From: Straminergon stramineum
Lineage: Eukaryota; Streptophyta; Bryopsida; Hypnales; Calliergonaceae
Direction: 5' to 3'
NCBI GenBank assembly: GCA_963920665.1
Contig: OY987272.1
Coordinates: 9,243,001 to 9,307,000 of the forward strand
DNA length: 64,000 bases
The notes under the pieces are model-generated. The model was not told where the DNA came from and did not search any database. It saw only the letters and a list, made by a program, of their open reading frames with translations. Of this stretch, positions 13,022 to 23,099 are shown one piece after another. Position 1 is the stretch's first letter; each line of letters starts with the position of its first letter. Position numbers and translations under genes: made by a program.

Positions 13022-13164
13022 ATACTTAAAGGACATTGAAGCTGAAAAGTGGCTAGTGGATGACATGATTGTTCTTTGTAGAAACAAGGAATGTATATAT
13101 TGGTCTAACAAATTGGAGCAATTTTGGTAACTACCTTGGTTATGGGGGATGCATCGTTTAAGGG
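13022..13164. mobile_element. Short TTAA element, family E
   Basis: TTAA at about 13018-13021 precedes TACTTAAAGGACATTG (a decayed CCC end), and the right end GCATCGTTTAAGGG is followed by TTAA at 13165-13168. Internal words (TATTGGTCTAACAA, ACTACCTTGGTTAT) recur near 13470-13510 and 60070-60130. The same TTAA also serves as left flank of the next element. Confidence 0.45.
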
Positions 13165-13168
13165 TTAA

Positions 13169-13550
13169 CCCTTAAAAGCAATACATGCTAAAAAGTGACC
13201 AATTACTAATGGATGACTTAGTTTCAAGATTACTATAGAAACACTACAAAAAAAACCCATGTTTTATGTGACGTGCCTCAATTTTTTGTGATAAAATTTT
13301 TTGGATGTCCAATGTAACAAACCCATGTTTTTATGTCAAGAAAAAATAACATCATAATGTTTTTTTTGACATAAAAACATGGATTTGTTGCATTGGACAT
13401 CCAAAAAAATTCATTACAGAAAATTGAGGCATGTCACATAAAACGTGGGTTTCTTATAGTGAAATGAAGAATACATGTATTGGTCTATAAATCAATTAAG
13501 CAAATCATTTTTGGCAAAATCCCTTAGTGATGGGTCCCGTCCTTTCAACA
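13169..13550. mobile_element. TTAA element, family E, carrying a nested CACTA MITE
   Basis: It starts CCCTTAAAAGC directly after the TTAA shared with the preceding element, and ends near CGTCCTTTCAACA before TTAA at 13551-13554, which is itself followed by CCCTAAAATACC (another possible left end). Removing the CACTA-like insertion at 13242-13461 leaves about 160 bp that is similar to 13022-13164. The right terminal GGG is not conserved. Confidence 0.4.
13242..13461. mobile_element. CACTA (En/Spm)-type MITE, 220 bp
   Basis: Terminal CACTACAAAAAAAACCCATG at the left pairs with CGTGGGTTTCTTATAGTG at the right, the classic CACTA(C)AAGAAA end. AAA flanks both sides (239-241 and 462-464 of this kilobase), consistent with the 3-bp duplication of the superfamily although AAA is weak evidence in AT-rich DNA. 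The two halves form a near-perfect hairpin (shared block TTGGATGTCCAATG and inverted copy). No coding sequence. Confidence 0.7.
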
Positions 13551-14867
13551 TTAACCCTAAAATACCTAAGGAGCCAAATCTTGGCTTTGGAATGACAATG
13601 GAAGCTTGTTAGAAGAAGAAAATCAACTTTTTGTCGTCCTATTTTTATGTGTGTAGTCTATTAACTTGTACTTTCCACTTGTCATGTTCTAAAAAATAAT
13701 AAAATATCATCAAAGGTGTCTTGCATATTTTTTATATGAATTTAGATGCAATGTGTGTCATATATGACCTTGTAGTGTATTTAACAACTCCTAACTCTTC
13801 ACACTAGATCTCAATTTCACCCATGCAAATGACCTTTTTGAATTTGATTTATATTGCTAAAATGAAGATGATCAATTCTACTTTCTAATACAATTTGAAA
13901 ATTCCAAAACATAAATATTTTATTACAATTTTAAAGATTGGGCCTATTACCATGGTCTACTCATTTTCTATTTATAGAATGCCATGGAAAATTGAATTAC
14001 ATTTCAATATTCTTTACTATTATCTATACATATGGTGAAATTTTCCGATTTTTTTCAATTAATTTTGTATTAGATATGAATTTTGGATCATCACCAATAA
14101 ATTAAAAAAAATTCTGAATTTTAGAGAAAATTTGATTTCAATTCTGGAAAATAAAATAAAATAATTCTCACTCAAATGTAGTTGCAAAACAGAGGAATCA
14201 AAGCAAAAAAGTAATAACACAAATTACTTGGTCACAAGCTTTGTCTTTCCAAGGTTAAGTTTAATTCGAAGAATATCATCCTTTGACAAATTGGCTATAT
14301 ATAGTAAAAGCCTTAGTTTAAGGGCATCTCGGCCTATAATGCACTACAAGAGAAAGGTGTGTTTTAAGTGAGTTTTAAGTATATTCCTAAACACAAGGTT
14401 ATAAGTAATGACCTTCTAGGAGATTTTCAATAAATTTTTATTAGAAACACATGTTAATGCTCAAATTGAACTAGTTTTTCAAGTATAGAGTCCAATTATT
14501 TTCTCTATTTTTTACTCAAAACTGAAATATTAAGAATTTTTCCATAGATTTTTTGCAGATTTTTTTCAAATTGTAACCATGTTTCATACCAATTCTTGAG
14601 GCTAATTTTGAACAAGCTGCCAATTCTTCTTGATCATAGAATAGTATTACCTTTGAGGATGAAGGTGGGAGCTCATGTCCAAGGAGTAGTGTCATTTACA
14701 AGCATGGACTACATACCCAAGAATTGGGGCATTCCACTATGTTATATCGTGGGTCGGGTCACTCCAACAAAATATTTTGTATCAATATCATGGCAAGACA
14801 TGATATCAAGAAATTTTGCATACTAGGTGAGATGATCTACTAAAAGAAGCACACTAGCTTGGGTTTA

Positions 14868-15005
14868 ACTCTATAACGTCATTGAAGACATCAAGTATCT
14901 AATGGATGATCAATAGAGAATCTTTATATGTAAGACAAAAGTGCAAATGTTCATCCTTGGAATTTTGAGTGAAAAGGGGAGGTCTTGCAAATTAGTTTGG
15001 CCTCT
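14868..15005. mobile_element. Truncated family D TTAA element
   Basis: A stretch beginning near CTCTATAACGTCATTG aligns with the reverse complement of 12133-12416 in order: ATCTAATGGATGATC, AGAGAATCTTT, AAAAGTGCAAATGTTCATC and GGGGAGGTCTTGCA. It ends shortly before the family A element at 15032. Only one terminus, with a degenerate TTTAA flank, remains. Confidence 0.5.
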
Positions 15006-15031
15006 AATGAGTGTTCCTGAATTTTTTTTAA

Positions 15032-15949
15032 CCCCTAAAGGTTTTTGACTATGTTTTCACCAAAAATGCTCCCAAACTACCATTTCTAGTACAAGAACCG
15101 AATTTTAGAAAAAAAAAACATTTTTGGACACATGTAACGATAGGATCTTGAAGTAAGCTGGTTTGAAAACATGTGGAAAAAATTTCTTAAATTTCCACTT
15201 TGTAGATTGCAAGATATTAGCATTTGAATTGACAAAAATCCATTTTTTGTCCCTGTGAAAAATCGGGCAGCTGCTCTTCACAAGGTCATATTTGTCTGAA
15301 AAAATGTCTAAAATGAATGTGTCTCTTTTAACTCATTCTTCGAGGCAAATTAGCTACATGCTTGAAAAATTTCAAATCATTTGGAATTGTACAACGTATA
15401 GGAAAAAAATAGTAAGTAGAAAGAAGTAGATAATGATTAAAAATACTAAATTGTTAAGAATTTTGTTATGGACTTGAAAAATGACAAACCCAATGGTTGT
15501 AATGTTGTAATAAACAATCTACATCCTATGATTTTATTTTTTTCAAAAAATATTGAAAATTGAGTAAAATGAAGGACTTCAAAGTTTATTTTAGTGTAGA
15601 GAATCCATAATTGCCAACAAACTAAAACCCCTCATAACTTTCACCTTATTGATCAAAATGGAATGATTCAAAGCTTTCCACATATATAAAAATCTAGAAA
15701 ATCAATTTCAAATTTTTAATTTTGAAAAAAGTGATTTTTTCTGATCTGCCCGAGTTGGGAAAGACACTACATATCATACAATAACTTTTTAACCATGTAG
15801 TCAAAAGTTATGAAAATTGTTGGGCCTTAAAGCTACTCCTCCACCACATGTTGTGTCAAAATTTCAAAGAAAAAAATGGAGAATTCCGCTCGTAGTGAGC
15901 TGCCCAAAATATCTATAATGCCAAAAAAACATGTTTGGGACTTTAGGGG
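15032..15949. mobile_element. TTAA-flanked piggyBac-like element, family A reference copy (918 bp)
   Basis: Perfect TTAA flanks occur at 15028-15031 and 15950-15953. The inverted terminal repeats are CCCCTAAAG / CTTTAGGGG. Related copies are at 8403-9329 (opposite orientation), 1113 (truncated) and 47084 (truncated). The interior is AT-rich and has no frame longer than about 60 codons, so the element is non-autonomous. TTAA duplication with CCC...GGG ends is the known signature of piggyBac transposons; membership is inferred from that alone. Confidence 0.75.
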
Positions 15950-16244
15950 TTAAACAAATGATTCATATGGCACCAAAAACGATGATTTCCATAGTGACTA
16001 GCCCATCCTTCTAGGGTTAATGATATAGAAATGAAGAGAGCTTTGTTCTTGTAATGACCTTGATGGTATTCTATTCAATTTTATTGTTAATAAATATTTT
16101 TTTTTAAATTAAAATTTTTAAGGTTTCCACTACGAACCGCCCCAGTAGGAAATGCACTCAAGAACTCACCGCCACAAGTCTACTTGCATTGGACAACAAT
16201 CTTGCAAGGCCCGGTGTTGTCAAATTTGAAAGTATCCTCCATTT

Positions 16245-16500
16245 CTTCTCCAATTATGAGTGAAATTGTTTGGTTTTATTTTTCAGAGATGAAATTACAT
16301 ATCTGAGTAATATTTGTTAGAATATTTGTTGGAAGAGTTTCAAATTTTTTTTGTGAAAATTTTAGATTACCGTAAATTTTTGAAGAAGAAATGAAGAAAA
16401 TTAAAATCAAATACAAATCACATTCAAAACATCTAAAATTTTCACAATAGAAATATATTGTAGTGTATAATGTTGTCGTATAAGCTAGAAACACGCAAAA
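16245..16500. repeat. Dispersed AT-rich repeat also near 37000-37280 and 59770-59990
   Basis: The complement of this stretch contains GATTTCATCTCTGAAAAAT and nearby words that recur in the same order near 37247-37275 and 59930-59960. The 72-codon minus frame at 16276-16494 lies within it and is probably not a gene. Ends and class are unknown. Confidence 0.4.
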
Positions 16501-16959
16501 GCGTCCCCGTTCCTATTCTTGTTAAGTAGAGTTCTCTAGAAATGTCCCTAGGCTTTCATTGAAGTATCCCTGTAAAATGTCATTAAATCCCCACTTTACA
16601 AACTGCTGAAATTGTCAAGTTTTGATTTCAGGTCCACCTATGTGACACTTTCAATGGTCTAGGGAGCTTCAACTTTGAAAATTGATAGAAAATACATGCC
16701 ATCTCCAAAAATTGTAATTTTTTTTTACAATTCTTGATTTTCAATTGCTAATACTACAAAAATATATTTTTTCTAGCAAAAGGTGCCTCCAACTGTGTTG
16801 GAATGCTTGTATTGACGATTTTGGGTGCTTCCACCTAAAAGAAAAATTTGCTTCTCCCTCGACTCTCCCAGCTCTTGTCAATTCCTTCCTAACAAAAAAA
16901 ATGGTTCGTTGTTGTAAAGCAAAAGCTTTGAGAAATCCATCCAGCAGCGATTCAGACTG

Positions 16960-18304
16960 TCAAAAAGCTACCTTCAACTTACACCGAGGAGGTTTGGTGG
17001 CCATGTTGTAAAGGCAGAACCTCCTCGCCTGCTCGTACCTGAAGACCCAAGAGTAGACGAGCATGTAATCTCCACAGAAGCTCGCGTGGATCGTCAGAAA
17101 GGTCCTTTTCCTAGCCTGGTAAGCAGGACCATCCAGACCTCGAAGCCAAAGTTTGTACAAATCCTCGGGTATGCGGTCGAACACTCGCCACTCCTCATCA
17201 ACCAGCTCCCACGACGGAAGGGAGTCTGAAGACTCGGCATCATCACCACGTCCAAAATGCGGCCATTCCATGCGCACAGGGTGTCATTGCAGTAGTGTTG
17301 GGGTTGCATGGACGTCACTGCCCCACCCGCAGTGGGAGCATCAATGGAGCTCCAACTGGCGCTTTCGAAATCATACACCAAAATCTCTCTCGAGAATTCC
17401 AGAATGATGTACACGCGCCCGTTGCAAGCGGCACACCCAGTGGTGGGATGCAACAGCTCGATCCCCGCGCACCTTTGGACGACACGGCTGGCTCTCCCAC
17501 GACTGCCGCTCCGAATCATACACTAGGGTATCCAGCTCCAGACATCCGAGAACGAGCTTGAAAGGGTGAAGCTCACTCGGCTCTTTGAGGAAGCATACAA
17601 ACATTCCGAGGACCGTCTGCACTCGTCCATCGTGAGGGATTTCAGCCACATGCCTGCTCCGAACGTCGCGACGGCAGGACCGCGGAACTACATTCAAGTC
17701 CTCGGGAAGGTTCCAATCATGCACGTGCAAGACCAATCCATGTTGAAACCCATGTTTATACCCATTTTGACTACAAACCAAACCTTCGTTGGTAACGAAT
17801 TGATGAGACGAAGGAATCAAATCTTGGGAGTCCTCCTGTCTCTTCCAAACTCAGGAGGGCTTGTACACGAGGGAGGGGTGCAAAGGTTGGGGAGCCCTCC
17901 ATTTGTCCCATGAAGTGGCTTCCGCGGCGGGGAGGCTTGGCTTTGGTGAATTTGTTGTATGTCAAAATGCCATCCAATCTATAAAAACGACCGCCTCGAG
18001 TGTACAAAGGGAAGAAGGGCTTGGGTAAGGACGACTTCAGGGCCATGCGCTGGCAGGCCACGGCATATCAGGCTTTGCACACGGCTCGAAGCTCGAAATG
18101 AGCCTCCAAGGAGAGCCGGCAGTCCACGTGTTCCAGCAGGTCGAGGTGGTGCTGCAAGCTGCCCCAAAGCTTCGGGTCCATGAAGTTTGGATCCTCCTTG
18201 CCGACTTTCTTCTTCAAAGTACTTTCTTCCTTCTTCTCCTGAACTGCCGCTGCTCGCTCCGCCGCAGCTGTCAGCCTCGTGCTGTACTTCTGCTTAGATG
18301 CCAT
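16960..18304 (-). pseudogene. F-box/kelch-type protein pseudogene
   Basis: Read on the minus strand, four overlapping open segments together cover an F-box protein of about 450 residues. The start ATG is at 18302-18304; a basic N-terminus precedes the F-box core (DPKLWGSLQHHLDLLEHV ... FELRAVCKA) at about residues 42-78. At codon 79, where F-boxes carry the conserved Trp of 'VCKxW', there is TGA (18068-18070). The frame then continues to near 17800, shifts, continues to about 17450 (NEGLVCSQNGY...), shifts again (CNGRVYIILEFSREILVYDF, a kelch-like strand motif), and shifts a third time near 17265 before WELVDEEWRVFDRIPEDLY and the natural stop at 16960. Such genes are usually intronless, so introns are a poor alternative. 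Active F-box proteins are substrate receptors of SCF ubiquitin ligases; this copy should not make one. Sequencing error cannot explain all four lesions easily. Confidence 0.8.
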
Positions 18305-19770
18305 TGATAACTCTAGACGCGGAAAAAGTCCGGCCCTACAAAACGTGTGCAACTCGAATCAGCATGTCACAGTGAGAGCGATCAAATCAGTTTACCGACT
18401 GGCTCGCATGCATAGAGTCTCTCCCTCCCGCAATTTAGGTTGCTTGGAAATTTCATAATAGTTACGAACCATCTTGGAGGCCTCAGAGCTCGAATTTCAT
18501 ATGGGTTCAAGAGTCTACGGTTTCAGAGTGAATCCAGCCTAAAGGCAACCCCAATCAGCGCCACCGCAAAGAATGTAACACAAAACGGTCACCCTCCATT
18601 CAAAGACTAGTGCATGTACTTCTGCTCTTTGCAAGACTAAAAAGATTCAACGCATCAAGTCAGACGTTCAGAGCATCCTCGATATCGAGATAGAGCCATA
18701 CCTTCAAGGAATTGGAGCACAACGAACTTGAAGAGTGGCATACGCAAAAGTTGACTGGAATTTCGACAGAAGCCAGCATTAGTGGCGTATCTTGCGATCC
18801 TGCAACAGCTGCAAGTAAACTTCCTGCAAAAGGCAACACATAAGGCTCGGCAATGAGAAGCAAGCGACTACAGATGAATCGTGTGGATTGCACTATCAAA
18901 TACAAAGAGAGAGCAATTGTACCAATTGGCTGTTACGATGGAATTGTGGATCTGGGTGATGGATCTGTCAACTACGTAAGTGAAGAATAATTCAGTACTA
19001 CGGAGTACGTAGTGGAAGCTCGGGTATCGAAGAAGCTGGAAAAGCAACTGGCATTCATTAGCGCTGCAATTTGAACACTTGGAGGGACGACGTACGTCGC
19101 AAGAACGGTGTCACCGTGAGGCTATGTCCACTCCAAACAAACCCTACCCATAATGTGTAGTGTGAATGTGGTTATAGATAGAATTTGGAAACTCGTATTC
19201 AGAAATCAGAGGGTCGACGGCATAACTAAGTCTCTGTCCTTTGGACACAGCCAATGCGCTGGGTTTTCCTAGCTTTTTTTACCGACTCTCGTGTTTCTTT
19301 TACACAGCTGCAGAAAACTCAAGAAAAGGAGAACATGAGGAAATACAGTTCTTCGGACTGGGTGAATGCGGCAGAGCAAGGCCTCACATCAAAGTCCCAC
19401 AAGACCACTGGTTTATCCAATCACCGGTACTGTAGTGACACCGACACAAATTTCATCTTTTTCAGACATAAAGATGCTATTAAATGGATTTGGATAAATT
19501 TGAAGCAGAATTAGGTAAATGATAGCATTCAAGAATTTGTCATACACAAGCTATTTCTTCAAATTAGATATTATGAAAGTCATGCAGTAGAGGACCTCAA
19601 ATTTGGATTTTACTTTCAAGAAGTTCTAATTTTATTTGCTGATGCAAACAGATATTTCATTACGACCAATCATGATCAAATCTAACCATCGCATAATGTA
19701 TCAGATTCATTTTACTTTTCTTTACTTTGAAGATTCACCTCTTCAAACTTGAACGATACAACCACGAACA
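18305..19770. other. Moderately GC-rich spacer between two minus-strand loci
   Basis: It holds the former 5' flank of the F-box pseudogene. Short frames (81 codons at 18660-18905 minus; 86 codons at 19254-19514 plus) carry no recognised motif. Composition is closer to genic than to the AT-rich repeats, so untranslated exons are possible, but none can be shown. Confidence 0.4.
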
Positions 19771-19783
19771 ACTACTAACTTTG

Positions 19784-19789
19784 TTTATT
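19784..19789 (-). terminator. Possible polyadenylation signal (AATAAA) of the 280-residue protein gene
   Basis: AATAAA on the minus strand lies about 415 bases beyond the stop codon at 20203. The spacing suits a plant 3' untranslated region, but plant poly(A) signals are loose and this is only suggestive. Confidence 0.35.
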
Positions 19790-20202
19790 ACATTTGTGGC
19801 ATAAGATCAAGTGTCACCATAAATCACTTCACAAGCGCTCACGGGCAAGCTAACACAGTGTACATGGGTCATATTTAGTCTTGATGACACTACCAGTAGA
19901 CTAAAAAAACAGAATACCTCCTATTCCTACGCTACAAATTTCACACAAATAACTGCAACAGTACCGAACCTTCACATTTTACATTTGAATTGCCGATTGA
20001 CTCAGCGTACCAATCAAGAATCCTGATAAAAAATAGTCTCATGTACAATCTAACATGATATCCAGGAAACAGAATACCACACTGCCCACACAAAACAAAA
20101 AATAATCTGTTCACTTATGAACTCGTCTGGGTGCCTGACAAAAGGTCAGCGCAGAAATGCTCAACTAGTAATGTTCAACCAGTTGTTGGTTGTGCCCTCG
20201 CT

Positions 20203-22396
20203 TTAGATGGTTGATGTTGATTGTAGGCTTGTAGCTGGTTTGAGGCTGTTGGAAGACTGTGAAGCAAGCATTCTGGTCCTTTTCTCTTGCTCCCTCTGGA
20301 TCAAAGCCTCAGCGTCTCTCAAGGATTTGTTCCGCCTCTGCTCCTCCTGTTGGGCAGCAATTCTAACCGCTGATGCAAATGTGAACATCGCCTTGGCGGA
20401 CTTGTGTCTGAAGAAAATCAAACGAAAATTCAACATGAATACTATTAGTCAAACATGCACACAGGGTTCACACAGAACTGGAAACGGAGTTCCTCAGACA
20501 TAAAATAAGGTAGAGGATACTACAACCGTAAGAGATCCGATTCCCTTACCAGTGATACCAACAGCACCTCATCTAGCCATAAACCTGGTTAGACTTATTC
20601 GCAAGTGGTGTACGCATGACTTGAGTAAACGTCTATGACCAATCAAATCATCTTTGAATGGAAATAGAAATGTCTACTATCCCTTCCGAGGTCTACGATC
20701 CCCCACTTTGAAATGGCGTACACAATTCACATGATCATAAATGAAATTGATCTCCACGTATGTGGCACTTGTACCCAAAGGCCTCTCCAGGCTCACCGAA
20801 TCTCCCCAAAGTTGCAATCCTACAATTAGAAAAATGCTTAAAGTATCATCTACATGGCAGAAGATTGTGCGACTGTAAAGAGTTGAGGACTTACTGCATT
20901 TCGTGATTTGCATCCTCTGCACCACCCATTGTTACCACTCGTCGCACTGCTTCCTTGCAAACCGCTTCAAACTGTTTCCAGTCACACCCCATTTCCTGCA
21001 ATTGCAAACCATCGAACAAACTTAGTTGAATGGACTACAGTTCTCTAGTGTCAGTAGAGTCGACACCCGTTTTAAACATTTGAATGGCTCCAAAACAGGG
21101 TAGTCTAGATCGGTAAAAAGACTCTCAGCGAAGACAGCATTGCAAAACCTTTAAAGTTCTCAACATTCGAGGCTCATGTGGGCATAGTGTCGGAGCTAAA
21201 CAAAAAGGGGCAGAAGATCACCTCAGAGCACAAAAGTATTGCATAGTAGAATTCATGCACCAGGGTATCCCTGTCGTAGTGGTCCTTGCCCATCCTAGAC
21301 ATGTTGATATATTCTTGTAATCCTTGGAGTATTGAGCTCTTCTGAAAGTCACCAAACCTCATCGCTTCATCACTCATGGAGCCTCCAAGCACCAAGACCA
21401 TCTCCAGTGGCACCGTGCTTTTCTCAGCATCAAGCTACAGTGATCAGAAAATCAATGATTCAGTTGACCATGAACCAATTCAGTGAGATAGGATTCGTTT
21501 CATTAAGTCTTAAATTTTCCCGTCCCGTCACACATTTTACCCCAAGTCATGAATTCTCTGCCTCCACTGTTTGTTTTAAATTTCTCAGAACTTTCTGTCA
21601 ATTCAGGAAGAGCTACACTCAGACCTCCTGTATCTGACACTCTCATTATATGACAATTCTCATACAATGCAAGATTTTTGGGAACAGACATCCAGAGTTC
21701 AAAACTCCCTCTCTGATTTTATAATAACACTCTCTAAGCCTCTCTCGATATTTCCAAGGAAACGCGAATTAGGAAAGTTCAACGCAAATATGATGACCAG
21801 GAGTTTATTAGAGTGTACGCTACCTCTGTAATATCACAATGACATACTGATTCAATATCACAACAACTGCAAACTAAGTTATAACAACTACGACGAGAGT
21901 TTTGCTAGTCATACAAAAAGAGTCTTAAGTGCACGTGAAATTTCAATCTAAAAAGAGTAGTCACTCACCAGCCTCTTCGCAACTTGCTGCGAGAGAAGGG
22001 TCATCTCCTGTTTATACCCAGCCAGAGACAGATAATCAAGCTTCTGCAAAGCTGCAAGACATTCCACAAATTGACCATGTCAGTCGATCCAAGCTCTCTA
22101 CTCTCGAAATGTACACGAAATCTTTCGAATGAATTTGGTCATCCCACAAAAGTGTTCACAATGAACCTAAGATCTACCCATCCCAAGATCTTAACATCAC
22201 CTTGAAACAGGAAGTCACTGGGACGCAATCCCTTCTTTTTGAGCTCCGCGAGCACATCCGCCTCGTGCTTCGTGGCGTACTGCTTGCGCACCTTGTTCAA
22301 CCCCCCCGACAAAGCCGCCATGCCTTGCTTGGAAGCGCTAAACATCATCCCCAGACCCTTGAATGCAATAGCGCCAGCTCCATCTGCGTTACTCAT
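20203..22396 (-). CDS. Six-exon gene for a 280-residue protein of unrecognised family
   Basis: Exons (minus strand): 22396-22201, 22051-21969, 21434-21222, 20995-20895, 20819-20775, 20407-20203. All introns are GT-AG and every phase closes, leaving one open frame from ATG (22394-22396) to TAA. GTG at 22400-22402 is in frame but ATG is the sensible start. The N-terminus (MSNADGAGAIAFKGLGMMFS) has no signal peptide. Residues 35-60 are Lys-rich (VRKQYATKHEADVLAELKKK). The middle (about 95-165) is helical with LEMVLVLGGSMSDEAMRFGDF and HEFYYAILLCSE. Exon 4 encodes EMGCDWKQFEAVCKEAVRRV. The last exon (from about residue 214) is Gln/Glu/Arg-rich (RIAAQQEEQRRNKSLRDAEALI) and probably coiled coil. 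I do not recognise the family; the consistent splicing and coding-like composition make it a real, probably cytosolic, conserved plant gene. It is intact, unlike the neighbouring F-box copy. Confidence 0.85.
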
Positions 22397-22900
22397 CTTC
22401 ACAAATCGTTCGCAACACCTCCACAGATCGAATAGAGGGCAGCAAACCCAAAACAGGAAACGCCCTGGTGCCGAAAACCCAAATCGAATTCCGCAATAAT
22501 TGTCAAGATTGAAGCTCGAATCTGAGATGAAGATGGTCTACGGAATCTATATTAACGGAAGCGAAAGGATTGGAAATGATGAAATGCAGATGGGATTTGG
22601 GAGGAAATTCATAAGCGTCTGGAGATGGGGGTTTTGACGACGAGATCGACCGCGGGAATACTGAATTTGGGAAGAAGCGACAGGGCGGTCAGCAGCGTCG
22701 GCCGCGTTTTCTTATTACTGTTTGAGACACTGAAAGGAGCAACCGAACACCGACCTCTGAAGGATCTGATGTGGCATGGATCTGCCAACTCGGCATGACA
22801 CGTTGTCTTCCTGCCAGTTGTCAAGGAACTACACGTCTGTCTGTATGGACGTGTTGCCATTTTGTTCAGCCAGCTGCAAGTCTGCATCAGACTTCTTACC
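22397..22900 (-). promoter_or_regulatory. 5' flank and probable 5' UTR of the 280-residue protein gene
   Basis: Mixed-composition DNA precedes the ATG on the minus strand before the AT-rich intergenic sequence begins near 22900. No unambiguous TATA box or upstream exon could be defined. The short frames here (92 codons at 22609-22887 minus, 105 at 22776-23093 plus) look like chance. Confidence 0.35.
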
Positions 22901-23099
22901 CTTACATTTAAATACCCGTTTAACGTTCATCCCTTTTCTTGGAATATTGCCGATGCTTTTGTTTACATATTTTAGGTCAATTTCATCAAATTCATTGTTC
23001 TATTTTTCTATTTTTCTATTTATAGTAGAACCGCCCATTACCAGCCACTTAAGCATTTTGTGCATGATCTGGAGTAGTAGAAGGCATTGTTAAATTTTT

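Noticed and set aside
17153..17913. Several plus-strand frames of 70-115 codons
   Set aside because: They are antisense shadows of the F-box pseudogene, whose motifs are on the minus strand.
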